Part shown: positions 8,529 to 17,076 of the stretch, one piece after another | Numbering within the stretch: position 1 is the first letter of the stretch | Layout: each line of letters opens with the position of its first letter | From: Peiella sedimenti | GTDB lineage: Bacteria > Pseudomonadota > Alphaproteobacteria > Caulobacterales > Caulobacteraceae | DNA length: 64,000 nucleotides | Assembly (NCBI RefSeq): GCF_030504955.1 | Contig: NZ_JAUKTR010000003.1 | Coordinates: forward strand, 248,001 to 312,000 | Direction of reading: 5' to 3' | Notes under the pieces: model-generated | The model's input: the letters and a program-made list of their open reading frames with translations, nothing else | Told to the model about the DNA's origin: nothing | Database searches by the model: none | Made by a program: the position numbers and the translations under genes

Positions 8529-9443
8529 ATGCCGCAAACCAAGATCACCGCCCTCAGGCCCGAGGTCGCCAATCCCGACGCCTTCCATCAGCGCCTGACG
8601 CGCTGGAACGCGCGGCGGCTGGCCCCCTCCACGCCGACGGACGACTGGATGTCCTACGCGCTGGAGGACGCCGAGATGGTGCTGATCGAGGGTGCCTTCA
8701 TCGAGCACCTGCGCAAGGATGCGGAGGGCTGGCTGGCGGACCTTCCCGAGAACGACCCCGAGGCGTTCGTAGCCTGGTTCGAGGCGCTCAAGGGCCACGG
8801 TCCTGGCGAGAACGATCCGCTGTTCCCGTGGCTGGCCGAAGAGGCCGATCTGGAGCAGATGCGCTGGTTCCTGCAGCAGGAGGTGGCCGGCGAGGCCGGC
8901 TTCGAGGACCTGGTCGCCATGGCCCAGGTGAAGATGCCCGACCGGCCCAAGCTGGAGCTGGCGCGTAACTACTGGGACGAGATGGGCCGCGGCAACATCA
9001 AGGGCATGCATGGCCCGATGCTGAAGGTGTTGGCCGATCATCTGAACCTGAAACCGACCATCGAAAGCACGGTCTGGCCGTCGCTGGCCCTGGGGAACAT
9101 CCTCGTCGCCTTCTCGACCACGCGCCGCTACGCCTATCACGCCTTGGGCGCGCTTGGGGCCGTGGAGCTGACGGCGCCGTGGCGTTCGGCACAAGTGGCG
9201 GCGGGTCTGAAGCGGCTCGGGATCGGCGCCGAGCGTAAGTACTACGCCCTGCACGCCACGCTCGACGTGGAGCACTCCAAGGCCTGGAACGAGGAGGTGC
9301 TGCTGCCGCTGGCGACCGAGCGACCCGAGTGCGTGCGCAGCCTGGCCGAGGGCGCGGTCATGCGGCTGATGGCCGGCGCCGCCTGCTTTGAGGCGTATCG
9401 CGCCCACCTGTGGGATCAGCTGGCCCGGCTGAAGCGGGCTTAA
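8529..9443 (+). CDS. Haem-oxygenase-like iron-containing redox enzyme family protein
   Basis: A 304-residue, probably cytoplasmic, all-helical protein. The ATG at 8529 is preferred because GGAG lies 6 bases upstream; an ATG at 8517 lacks one. Candidate metal ligands are spread along the chain: EEADLEQMRWFLQQE, then ARNYWDEMGRGN, and near the C-terminus HATLDVEHSKAW. That order of E, E/D and DxxxH fits the haem-oxygenase-like di-iron oxidase or CADD-like superfamily. Substrate unknown. It is transcribed away from the cyanophycin operon from an EcfG-like promoter, so it is probably stress-induced. Confidence 0.65.
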   Translation: MPQTKITALRPEVANPDAFHQRLTRWNARRLAPSTPTDDWMSYALEDAEMVLIEGAFIEHLRKDAEGWLADLPENDPEAFVAWFEALKGHGPGENDPLFPWLAEEADLEQMRWFLQQEVAGEAGFEDLVAMAQVKMPDRPKLELARNYWDEMGRGNIKGMHGPMLKVLADHLNLKPTIESTVWPSLALGNILVAFSTTRRYAYHALGALGAVELTAPWRSAQVAAGLKRLGIGAERKYYALHATLDVEHSKAWNEEVLLPLATERPECVRSLAEGAVMRLMAGAACFEAYRAHLWDQLARLKRA

Positions 9444-9659
9444 GTCGCGGCGATGGCGGTGCTGTCAGTCTAACGCAAACTTCCACTCGGGAGGGAATGA
9501 GGCCCTTGTGGAGGAAGCATTTCAGTGAAGCTGTTGTCGTTCAAGCGCCATCGCTTTTCACCGGCTGCCTGATCTCTCAATGGCGGCGAGGCCCATGAGT
9601 TCAGAGGCTGGCCGCGGGGCTCCGGCGGGCTGGCGCCAGAGCCTCGCAGCCGCCCTGCC

Positions 9660-9695
9660 GAGGGATCCGGGAGGGGGGCTGTCCGGGGATCCCTC
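9660..9695 (-). terminator. Candidate terminator hairpin
   Basis: Inverted repeat GAGGGATCC/GGATCCCTC with 9-bp arms and an 18-bp loop, directly after the stop of the minus-strand gene ending at 9704. No clear T-run follows, so the call is tentative. The 9444-9703 gap otherwise holds nothing I recognise. Confidence 0.4.
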
Positions 9696-9703
9696 GTCAA
9701 AGC

Positions 9704-10342
9704 CTACTGGCCGTCCTGCATCGACTGCCGCAGGCGCTCCTGCAGGCGCTCCTGCAGTTCCTCTCTCAGCCGGTCCCGTTCCTGACGGCTCGTCGCCTGA
9801 CGCATCTGCTCGTGAAAGCGCAGGCGCTCCTGATCGGTGAGCATCTGGCTCAGCATGTAGCGGTGGCGGCCCTGGCTCTGCACGCCGTCGGGGCCGAGAC
9901 TGATCCCGATCTGCTCGGCGCGCTCGCGGATCTGCTGGCGGTGTTCGGCGCGGATTCGCGCGCGATCCGCGTCCGAAGACGCCTGCTGCATTTGCAGCCG
10001 GAATTGGCTTCGCTCCTGCTCGGTCAGCAGGCCGGAAGCCACCAGGCTGCTGGCGCTGTTGAGATAGTCCCGATCCCGGTCGCGATCGCGATCGCGATCC
10101 GGCACCCCGTCGCCGTCAAGATCCAGGAGCCGGTCGCGGTCCCGGTCGCGCAGGCGATCCTGATCCGGAACGCGATCCCTATCCTGGTCGCGGGTTCGGT
10201 CACGGTCCGGCTGGACCGGCGCGGGCTGGGTCGCTTGGGGTTGGGGCCGCGAGCCGCCGCGCGGTTGCGCCAGCGCGAGCCCCGACGAGCCCAGCAGCAG
10301 AATTCCGACCAAAACAACTGAGGAAACCTGTCTCGAAACCAT
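9704..10342 (-). CDS. Secreted Arg/Asp-repeat protein of unknown function
   Basis: A 212-residue protein. The ATG at 10342 is chosen because GGAGGTGTGTC sits before it and the residues after it form a clear signal peptide ending in GLALAQ. The mature N-terminal half is a low-complexity run of Asp-Arg repeats (DRDRTRDQDRDRVPDQDR), including DLDGDGVPDRD, which resembles a calcium-binding loop of the thrombospondin-3 kind. The C-terminal half is a charged helical region (LTEQERSQFRLQMQQ, LTDQERLRFHEQM), two similar units. An FNR-type box lies 108 bp upstream. Export to the periplasm or outside is likely; the function is unknown. Confidence 0.75.
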   Translation of the reverse strand: MVSRQVSSVVLVGILLLGSSGLALAQPRGGSRPQPQATQPAPVQPDRDRTRDQDRDRVPDQDRLRDRDRDRLLDLDGDGVPDRDRDRDRDRDYLNSASSLVASGLLTEQERSQFRLQMQQASSDADRARIRAEHRQQIRERAEQIGISLGPDGVQSQGRHRYMLSQMLTDQERLRFHEQMRQATSRQERDRLREELQERLQERLRQSMQDGQ

Positions 10343-10449
10343 GACACACCTCCGCCCGCATTGAGTGGTGGAAAGAACAATTCTGGCGTAAAGGCGGGCT
10401 CTTCGCACCTCGAATACAGCAATACTATTCATGCGTGTGATGGTTCGCA

Positions 10450-10463
10450 TTGACCTGAATCAA
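10450..10463 (-). promoter_or_regulatory. FNR/FixK-type box
   Basis: TTGACCTGAATCAA matches the TTGAY-N4-RTCAA pattern of FNR/FixK regulators. It is 108 bp upstream of the start of the secreted Arg/Asp-repeat gene. The palindrome is directly seen; control is inferred. Confidence 0.65.
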
Positions 10464-10519
10464 AAGGCGCGGCCTGGAACCACACAGCGCTAACTTTTGT
10501 GCGCGCCAAATACTGGCAA

Positions 10520-10876
10520 TCACCTGGGTCGGCGGCGTGCCACCCAGCGGCCCGGCTCGTGCCGCCAGCCCCTAGGGGTCTGCACCCAACGTCCTGGCGC
10601 CCAGACGCGGCCGGGAGGCGGGCTGCGCTCCCAGAAGCCGTCCACCCAGACGAAGGTGACACCGGTCCAGTTCCAGTAGCCCTCGATCCATACGGCGGTG
10701 GATGAAGGGCGGGGTGGGATGATGATCCTGGGCGGCGGCGGCGGCGGAGCGGTTCGCACGTATATGACTGTGCCGCCCCAGGGACCGTAGCCGGGACCGT
10801 AGCCGTGGCTGCAGCCTGCGACGCTCGCCGATGATGTCAGCGCCACGAGCGTCAGGGCAAAGTGTCGACGGTTCAT
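10520..10876 (-). CDS. YXWGXW-repeat lipoprotein
   Basis: A 118-residue protein with an N-terminal export signal ending in a lipobox-like VAGC, so probably lipid-anchored. The middle is a Pro-rich stretch (TAPPPPPPRIIIPPRP) and the C-terminal half carries repeated Trp motifs: WIEGYWNW, WVDGFWERS, WAPGRWVQTP, WRHEPGRWV, the YXWGXW repeat family. The start is supported by AAGGAG. The function of this family is not established; members occur in cell envelopes. It follows the 386-residue secreted protein by 57 bp and is probably co-transcribed with it. Confidence 0.75.
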   Translation of the reverse strand: MNRRHFALTLVALTSSASVAGCSHGYGPGYGPWGGTVIYVRTAPPPPPPRIIIPPRPSSTAVWIEGYWNWTGVTFVWVDGFWERSPPPGRVWAPGRWVQTPRGWRHEPGRWVARRRPR

Positions 10877-10932
10877 CTTCTTGCTCCTTCAGTGGAAGTC
10901 CGGGCGCCTCACCTCCGGGGACGAGGCGCGCT

Positions 10933-12093
10933 TCAGTCGTGCGTCTCGTGCGACGGCTCCTCGAACTGGTGGAGGTAGTTGATGACCGCCCGCGCATCGT
11001 CCGCGGCCCGGGTCCAGGCGCCGGCTCCGGTCGGGGCGCTGGCGTTCTGGCCGCCGAAGACGGCCTGGAAGATGTCCACCGTCTGCGTAACCCAGCCGCC
11101 GTTGCCGTCGGGCGTCAGCACCTCGACCATGCGGCCTGAATAGGCGTCGCTGCGGTCGTAGCCGAAGCTGGCGTAATCCACGTAGCTGCGGCCGTTCGGC
11201 CCCTCAATGGAGCCTGTCACGCCCAGCATGGCGTTGAGATATATGACCGCGTCCAGCGAGATAGGGGTGGTCTTGTCCGCGGCGCCGGCCAGGAAATGGG
11301 CTGCAGCGGCGTAGTCCTCAGGCGTCAGCTGACCGTCCGCCATGTGGCCCAGGCCGCTCATCAGCGCAGGGTCCAGGGTGACGCCCGGGATAGACCCGGT
11401 GGTCATCAGCGCACGGTAGATGGCCAGGTTCTCAAGAGGTGAGTCGATGGTGCGCTGTTCCCCGTCCACGGTCAGGACCAGGCGACCGGCGGGATCCAGC
11501 GACAGGGCCGAGGCGGAGTTGATCAGGCCGACCACTTCGTCGAGCCTGCGGTTGAGCACCTGGCTGGGAGCGCGCGACACATTCAGGCGGCCGAGCTCGA
11601 CCTCAACAGCCAGCGATTCGTCGATGGGCCGGCCCTCTTCATCCAACGGTATGGGCTGGCCGTTGGCGTCGACGGGCTGGACAAAGCCATTCTCGTTCAG
11701 GATCGGAACGCCGTTGGCGTCGCGCAGGACGACGTACATGTCGCCGTACAGGGCGCCGCGACCGCTCCGTCCGCCGCCGTGGCCGGTGTCCGTATCCCGA
11801 CGAAAGACGCGGTCATCGATGGATCGGCCATGCCCGCCTGAGGTCGAATGGGAATCGCGGCCTCGGCCCCGGCCTTCGGACCCATGATCTCCGCCATGGT
11901 CGTCCCCATGGTCGTCGCCGTGATCGTCCCCATGACCGCCAGGATTATGGTCATCGCCGCCTCGAGGTTGACCGCGGTGCTGCAAAAGAGCCGATGCGTC
12001 GGCTGAAAGCAGCCCCCCAGCCTGGAGCGGCGGCGCTCCGACCGTCAGGATCACCAAGGCGGACGAGGTGGCGAGAAGAAGCTTCGCTGACAT
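10933..12093 (-). CDS. Secreted protein, paralogue A of an uncharacterised family
   Basis: A 386-residue protein with a signal peptide ending near PPLQAGG, then a His/Asp/Gly-rich low-complexity region (repeats of GDDHGDDHGDDHG) that could bind metal. The conserved domain follows: YVVLRDANGVPILNENG, PVDANGQPIPLDEEGRPIDE, VELGRLNVSRAPSQVL, a helical region with IDSPLENLAIYRALM, and a C-terminal RAADDARAVINYLHQFEEP. The whole domain is shared with the neighbouring gene at 12176-13369 in the same order. I recognise no enzyme motif. Its 3' neighbour is the Trp-repeat lipoprotein and it probably shares the promoter of the upstream paralogue. Confidence 0.75.
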   Translation of the reverse strand: MSAKLLLATSSALVILTVGAPPLQAGGLLSADASALLQHRGQPRGGDDHNPGGHGDDHGDDHGDDHGGDHGSEGRGRGRDSHSTSGGHGRSIDDRVFRRDTDTGHGGGRSGRGALYGDMYVVLRDANGVPILNENGFVQPVDANGQPIPLDEEGRPIDESLAVEVELGRLNVSRAPSQVLNRRLDEVVGLINSASALSLDPAGRLVLTVDGEQRTIDSPLENLAIYRALMTTGSIPGVTLDPALMSGLGHMADGQLTPEDYAAAAHFLAGAADKTTPISLDAVIYLNAMLGVTGSIEGPNGRSYVDYASFGYDRSDAYSGRMVEVLTPDGNGGWVTQTVDIFQAVFGGQNASAPTGAGAWTRAADDARAVINYLHQFEEPSHETHD

Positions 12094-12137
12094 CTGGGCT
12101 CTCCTGCGCCAGGCGCGCCCGGCGCTGCATGAGGGAC

Positions 12138-12162
12138 GGCCCGCCGCCGTTCGCGGCGGGCC
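12138..12162 (-). terminator. Hairpin between the two paralogues
   Basis: GGCCCGCCGC and GCGGCGGGCC form a 10-bp stem with a 5-base loop, 14 bp after the stop of the upstream paralogue. There is no T-run, so it may attenuate or stabilise the transcript rather than end it. Confidence 0.4.
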
Positions 12163-12175
12163 TCTTGCTGACTGA

Positions 12176-13369
12176 TCAGTGCTCGACGTCGTCCAGCGAC
12201 GTGGCGGGCACCTCGTACTCGTGCAGGAAGTTGACGACGGTGCGGGCGTCGTCGGCGGCCCGGGTGTAGGCGTCGAGGCTGCCGGACACGGTCGCGTCCA
12301 CGCTGCCGAAAACGGCCTCGTAGATATTCACCGTCTGGGCCACCCAGGTTCCGTCCGCCTGCTGGACCAGGACCGTGGCCGTAGCGGAGCCGTAGACGTC
12401 CGAGCGGTCATAGGTGAAGTCCGAATAGTCGATGACCGACCAGGTGGCGCTGCCCCGCGTCGCCGTGTTGATGCCCAGGAACGCGTTGATGTAGGCGATC
12501 TCGTCGGCGGTGAACGGGCTGGTCTTGTCCGTAGCCGCCGCCAGGAAGGACGCGCTGGCCTGCAGGTCGGCCGCCGTGAACACACCGTCGACCAGGTGAT
12601 CATAGGCGGTGCCAGGCAGGTCGCTGACGCCCGGGATCGTGCCCTGGGTGAGCAGCGCCACATAGATGGCCAGGTTCTCCAGCGGCGAGTCGATCGTGCT
12701 GGTTCCGTCGGCGGTCGTGATGACAAGCCGGCCCGAGGCGTCGGTGCTGAGATCGGTGGCGGCGTTCAGCAGGGTCACCACCTCTTCGGCACGGCGGTCC
12801 AGCACGCTGTTCGGCGCCCGCCCGACGTTCAGGCGTCCCAACTCGACCTCCTGCACCAGGGTCTCGTCGATGGGCGCCCCCTCTTCATCCAGGGGCACGG
12901 GGTTGCCGTTGGCGTCGAGGGGCTGGACCCAACCCTCCGGGGTCAGGATCGGCACGCCGTTCTCGTCCCGCAGGATCACCCACAGGTCGCCGAAAAGATC
13001 GCCGCGCTTGCTGCCCGCCATGGAGGGGCGCCCCCCGCCGTGGTCCGATCCCCCGCCCGGGGTTCCGGCCCAGTCGGGACGGTCGGAGTCTTCCTCTTCC
13101 CCTTCGCCGCCGATGTCGCGGAAGATGTCGTCGAGCGAGCGCCCGCCCTGCCCCTGACCCTGGCCGCCGCGATCGCTGTCAGGACGCGAACCCTGACCAC
13201 GGGGCTGCTGGTCGCGCGAGCCGCCCCGCTGCTGACTGGCGTCTAGAACGATGGCGGCGCCGGACTCTTTGGTGAAGGCGAAAGCCGCCGGCGCCGGGAT
13301 GGCGACGGCCGCGAAGGCGAGGGCGGCGAAGGCCGCGCCGCCGGTGAGAAACTTGCGATAGGTGGTCAT
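12176..13369 (-). CDS. Secreted protein, paralogue B of an uncharacterised family
   Basis: A 397-residue protein with an N-terminal signal (AALAFAAVAIPAPAAFAF), then a Gln/Gly/Arg/Asp-rich low-complexity stretch, then the domain shared with paralogue A: LWVILRDENGVPILTPEG, PLDANGNPVPLDEEGAPIDE, VELGRLNVGRAPNSVLDRR, STIDSPLENLAIYVALL and the final RAADDARTVVNFLHEYEVP. The two low-complexity regions differ (Asp/His versus Gln/Gly/Arg) while the folded part is conserved, so the genes arose by tandem duplication and then diverged at the N-terminus. An FNR/FixK box at 13474-13487 lies about 105 bp before the start. Function unknown. Confidence 0.75.
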   Translation of the reverse strand: MTTYRKFLTGGAAFAALAFAAVAIPAPAAFAFTKESGAAIVLDASQQRGGSRDQQPRGQGSRPDSDRGGQGQGQGGRSLDDIFRDIGGEGEEEDSDRPDWAGTPGGGSDHGGGRPSMAGSKRGDLFGDLWVILRDENGVPILTPEGWVQPLDANGNPVPLDEEGAPIDETLVQEVELGRLNVGRAPNSVLDRRAEEVVTLLNAATDLSTDASGRLVITTADGTSTIDSPLENLAIYVALLTQGTIPGVSDLPGTAYDHLVDGVFTAADLQASASFLAAATDKTSPFTADEIAYINAFLGINTATRGSATWSVIDYSDFTYDRSDVYGSATATVLVQQADGTWVAQTVNIYEAVFGSVDATVSGSLDAYTRAADDARTVVNFLHEYEVPATSLDDVEH

Positions 13370-13473
13370 GTGATGCGTCCCCGTGAGTTTAGATGAAATG
13401 GATTTTCACTGCCTGCCCGACCCGCAGGTCCGGCGGTTGAAAACCATCTATTCAGGGGTGCGAACCAATGTAT

Positions 13474-13487
13474 TTGATCTCAGTCAA
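13474..13487 (-). promoter_or_regulatory. FNR/FixK-type box
   Basis: TTGATCTCAGTCAA is a perfect TTGAT-N4-GTCAA palindrome, about 105 bp upstream of paralogue B. Apart from this box I see nothing else recognisable in the gap 13370-13608. Confidence 0.75.
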
Positions 13488-13608
13488 ACTTTCGAAAGTT
13501 CACAACGACGTACGGTTCGAAAGTAGCAATGAGTGAGAAGGATAACGAGACGCAAAATCTCATGTCGGCGGGCACACACGCCAGCATCATGTCCCATCGC
13601 TTCCGACT

Positions 13609-16044
13609 TTAAAATCGATAGGCGAACCCTACCCTGAAGCTGGTTCCGCGGTTTGCGAAGACATCCGTGACGGAATTGGGCGTGGCCGAATACTCATCGT
13701 AGTCCGTGTGCGTGTACTCAACCCTGAACCGGTAGCGCGGCCCCGCGCCCATCTCGACGCCTCCTCCGTAGCGAAGCCCGTCCCGCCGGTCGTCTTGGAT
13801 GAGCTGGTTTGGCCCGACCTCGTACTCGGTGTGGAACTGGGCGCGTACGGATCCGGCGCGCACATAGAGAAGACTGGCGCCATTGAGCACGTAGCCGGCG
13901 CGAAGCCCGAAGCCGTGCTCCTCGTCAGTCTCGACCGAATACACGCGGCCCTCAGGGTCGCGCTCGATGTTCCAGCCCTCGCTGGAAACCCCCGCCTCAA
14001 CCTCCAGCCCCAGGTAAAAGCGTTCGGCCATTACGAAGCCGTATCCGGCGAAAACACCTGTTGCGCCCCCGAAGCCGGACCTCTCCGCATCCAGAATGAA
14101 GTCGGGGCCGGGGCGAGGACCGACATTCTCGCTCGTCAGGGCTCCGTGACCGAACTGGGCGCCTATGTAGAAGCCGGAGAAATCCACCGCGGAGGGTGCG
14201 GCTGGCGCGGAGCGTCCGAACCTGTAGCCCGCGCCCAGCCGGAGGAGCGATTGCGCATCCGCGAAGTTGTCGGACGTTCGCGGCGACTGGATCGTGTAAT
14301 CGCCGTAGGTGGTGAACACGTATTCGAAGCGGCCGAAGACCCGCTCCGTCATTGGGAAGTCGGCGCCGACCCCGTACCGGTATCCAGTCTCGCGCTCGCT
14401 TCGGTCGAGGATTTCGGTGTCATGCAGATAGGGCGTGCGGACGGCGGTGCTGACGACTCCGGCCCTCGCGTAGGCAAGGGCGTCGCCCTGCAGACGATGG
14501 CCGATGCGGGCCGTGACGCCATAGGTGTCGTCGATGCGAACTCCGAAGGTGCGGCCTGCGCGGTGGTCCCACTGTTGGGCGACGTCCTCGGCTTCGAACT
14601 CCAGACCGAGATGGATGACTTCGTCGACGGTCCAGCCGTGTCCGATAAAGACGCCGAAGGAGCCGCCGTCCGACCCGAAGTCGGCAGTATTGGTCCCCGG
14701 TCCGCGCGAGCCCGTCAGATTGGTGACCAGGGCGCCATGGCCCGCATTGACGCCGGCATAGAAGCCGAGCGGTTCGAATGCGGCGTCGGGATCGAAATCT
14801 TCAGCCCGCGTCACCGGGTCTAGCTGGGCCCCCAGCCGCAGGGTGATCCGGTTCTCGTTAAAGTCGTTGCCCGCCTGGTTCGAGTTCCGTTCCGAGAAGG
14901 CGTAGCCGGCGTCCAGATAGGCGCGGCGGGTGAAGAAGTATCGAAGGCTCACCCCCGACTCGAGGCTGTAGTCGGCCCGGTGGAGCAGCCGATAATCGTC
15001 CTTTCGGTGCTCGAGGTGAGCGAGCACCTGGAGTTCGTTGCTCAGCCGCCTGCTGAGCGAAATCCCGCCAGAGGTTCTGAGGTATCCGGGGGAGCCGCCA
15101 AGGGTCGTCTCCTCAAGTGTCCGACCCAGGAAGGCGCTGATGCGCGAGCGGGGAGCGTACGCCCAATCGGCGCGCACGCCGAAGTCCAGGGCCGCCGTGT
15201 CGCTGAACCGCGGATCGTCGTAATCCTGGGATATGAGGCCCGCATAGACCTCGCCCGTCACATTCCGTCCCAGGACGCCCTGCATGCCGCCGGCCAGGCG
15301 ATATCCTGACGACGATCGCTGGAATCCCAGGTCGTCCACCGCCAGATCGTAGTCGCGCTGGTCAAGCGTGGCCTGAACGAAGGCCTGTCGTTGCGGGCTC
15401 AAGGCGTAGCTGACGCGGCCCCCGACCTCCAGCTTGGCCCGGTCGCGATCGTCGTTGTTGATGACGCCGCCCATGCCGTCGTGAGCGGCGTCGTAGTTCA
15501 GATCGATCAAGTTGACCCCGAAGCGCACCGCCCACGGTCGCCAATTGCCGGTAAAGCCGGCGAAGGCGCTGGCTTGATCATACTCAGTGGGCCTGACGCC
15601 TTGGACATCGTCCGGGGACTGGCGGCCCTCGTGCAGGGCGGAATAGTCAACGCCGCCAAAAAGCAGGATCGCCGGATTGAGCTGGAGCCGCCCCTCCAAT
15701 TCAATCAGATAGTCCTCGTAATTCTCGTTGGTCTGATCCGCATATCGGGCCAGATCCGCGCTCACGCCCAGCCGGGCCTGGTACCTGTTGCCGGTCAGGG
15801 TCGCCGACAGCGACGGCTCCACCAGCGTTATGAAATCGCCCACGCGATTGTTCGTGGTCACAAAGACATTGTCGGTATGAACCGCCGAGACTGAGATCGA
15901 GCCGTCCACGTTGAGGCGCGGTTGGGCGGCGACCGGGGCCGGTGACTGCGGAGGGGGCTGATCCGCCGTTTGAGCCCGGGCGGGCTGGAGCGCCAGCGCG
16001 AGGCCTGCCAGCGCCGTCGAAGCCAAGAGTAATCCGCGGATCAT
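13609..16044 (-). CDS. Outer-membrane protein with three fused beta-barrel domains
   Basis: An 811-residue protein. The start at 16044 is chosen because GGGGGA precedes it and a signal peptide follows (GLLLASTALAGLALALQPARAQ). Residues about 45-420 resemble the putative beta-barrel porin type 2 family: VSAVHTDNVFVTTNNRVGDF, then alternating aromatic strands. Two smaller OmpA-like barrels follow, each opening with a similar phrase: GFYAGVNAGHGALVTNL and GFYIGAQFGHGALTSEN, and the chain ends in FRVGFAYRF, a typical terminal Phe strand. Such a triple fusion is unusual. An FNR box at 16125-16138 lies about 80 bp upstream. The exact role (surface export, adhesion, exopolymer passage) cannot be told. 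Confidence 0.75.
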   Translation of the reverse strand: MIRGLLLASTALAGLALALQPARAQTADQPPPQSPAPVAAQPRLNVDGSISVSAVHTDNVFVTTNNRVGDFITLVEPSLSATLTGNRYQARLGVSADLARYADQTNENYEDYLIELEGRLQLNPAILLFGGVDYSALHEGRQSPDDVQGVRPTEYDQASAFAGFTGNWRPWAVRFGVNLIDLNYDAAHDGMGGVINNDDRDRAKLEVGGRVSYALSPQRQAFVQATLDQRDYDLAVDDLGFQRSSSGYRLAGGMQGVLGRNVTGEVYAGLISQDYDDPRFSDTAALDFGVRADWAYAPRSRISAFLGRTLEETTLGGSPGYLRTSGGISLSRRLSNELQVLAHLEHRKDDYRLLHRADYSLESGVSLRYFFTRRAYLDAGYAFSERNSNQAGNDFNENRITLRLGAQLDPVTRAEDFDPDAAFEPLGFYAGVNAGHGALVTNLTGSRGPGTNTADFGSDGGSFGVFIGHGWTVDEVIHLGLEFEAEDVAQQWDHRAGRTFGVRIDDTYGVTARIGHRLQGDALAYARAGVVSTAVRTPYLHDTEILDRSERETGYRYGVGADFPMTERVFGRFEYVFTTYGDYTIQSPRTSDNFADAQSLLRLGAGYRFGRSAPAAPSAVDFSGFYIGAQFGHGALTSENVGPRPGPDFILDAERSGFGGATGVFAGYGFVMAERFYLGLEVEAGVSSEGWNIERDPEGRVYSVETDEEHGFGLRAGYVLNGASLLYVRAGSVRAQFHTEYEVGPNQLIQDDRRDGLRYGGGVEMGAGPRYRFRVEYTHTDYDEYSATPNSVTDVFANRGTSFRVGFAYRF

Positions 16045-16124
16045 GCCGTCCCCCATATCTTTCGCCGCCATCCGGCCGCGTCGGCTATTTGGACGATATG
16101 TGCACCGTGGCTCGGGAAACGGCG

Positions 16125-16138
16125 TTGACCTGCATCAA
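16125..16138 (-). promoter_or_regulatory. FNR/FixK-type box
   Basis: TTGACCTGCATCAA, 81 bp upstream of the start codon of the triple-barrel outer-membrane gene. It is the third such box in 6 kb. The region 16139-16360 shows nothing else I can name. Confidence 0.7.
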
Positions 16139-16360
16139 ATGGATGTCCCGAGGGCGGAAGCTCTGAAAGCCGCCAACCCGCACGGAGGCGACCTTCCGGG
16201 CCGGGGACTCCTGGGGCGACGGGTTCGGCCTTTTGACCCAAGGCTTGGAAAGTCTGGCGTCCTCGCTTCCCCTTTCTTCGTCGCCGCCGCTTCGAGCTCA
16301 GCCATGATCGGCGTGTGAAACCTTGAAACCGCCCAGGTCGGAAGATCAGGCCGCCCGGAT

Positions 16361-16442
16361 GATATAAAAAACAACATCATTCGGTCGGGGCGATATATAA
16401 GAATAAATCTAGCGGCTTTCCCGTGCGGGTTGTGATATATAA
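16361..16442 (+). promoter_or_regulatory. hipBA promoter/operator region with repeated AT-rich motif
   Basis: In very GC-rich surroundings there are GATATAAAA (16361-16369) and two copies of GATATATAA (16392-16400 and 16434-16442). The last two are 42 bp apart, about four helical turns. They lie just before the HipB-like gene and are likely operators for it or core promoter elements. Confidence 0.55.
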
Positions 16443-16465
16443 AGCGGCATCAGTATGGGGCGGCG

Positions 16466-17074
16466 ATGTCGCATAAAATATCAAAACGATATGGCTTGGA
16501 GCCGCTTGTCGACGCGCTACGGCAGGCGCGTCGCGAAAAAGGCTGGAGCCAGAGAGACCTCAGCGCCCGCGCGCACCTGACCCAGGCCCAAATCTCCCGG
16601 ATCGAGAACGGCGAGGTGGACCCGCAGGTCTCCACCCTGCTCGAACTGGCGCGCTCCCTCGATCTGGACCTCCAACTCGTGCCGAGATCGGCGATCACGG
16701 CCGTGGAAGCCGCCGTCCGCTCTGCGGGGGAAAGGTCGGAGGAGCGAAGCGCAAGGAGGTTGCTCACCAAGCTTCGCCGTCTTGCCGAGGCGGCGCGAGC
16801 CTCTGCTCCGGAGCGCGAGGACATCGCGTCCATCGCGTCCAGCCTTCAGGAGTTGGAGCCTCTCGCGCCAGGCCTGGGGAAGATCGCACCGACGGCCGAT
16901 CTTGAGCGCCTGCGGGCCAACCTTGAGGGCTTCCTGAGTGATCCGCCGGTGGAGCGCCCTAGCCGCCCCAAGACCTATCGGGACGCCGCCGCCTGGTTGA
17001 AGAACCTCCGAAGCGCACTATTGCACGCGCCGCAGGCGGAGCGTCCGGCCTACAGCCTGGATGACGAGGACTGA
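16466..17074 (+). CDS. hipB: HipB-like antitoxin / XRE regulator
   Basis: A 202-residue protein. Residues about 12-65 form an XRE-type helix-turn-helix: KGWSQRDLSARAHLTQAQIS RIENG, followed by a long, charged helical C-terminal extension of about 130 residues that is not present in classical short HipB. It ends 2 bp before hipA, a standard antitoxin-toxin arrangement, and upstream AT-rich repeats suggest autorepression. The extension probably neutralises the toxin or mediates oligomerisation, which is inference. Confidence in the toxin-antitoxin pairing is high; the exact subtype is open. Confidence 0.8.
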   Translation: MSHKISKRYGLEPLVDALRQARREKGWSQRDLSARAHLTQAQISRIENGEVDPQVSTLLELARSLDLDLQLVPRSAITAVEAAVRSAGERSEERSARRLLTKLRRLAEAARASAPEREDIASIASSLQELEPLAPGLGKIAPTADLERLRANLEGFLSDPPVERPSRPKTYRDAAAWLKNLRSALLHAPQAERPAYSLDDED

Positions 17075-17076
17075 CG

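Noticed and set aside
10073-10210. CRISPR-like or tandem DNA repeat in the GATCGC/CGGTCGC-rich stretch
   Set aside because: The repetition arises from Asp-Arg codon repeats in the secreted protein gene, with no spacer structure.
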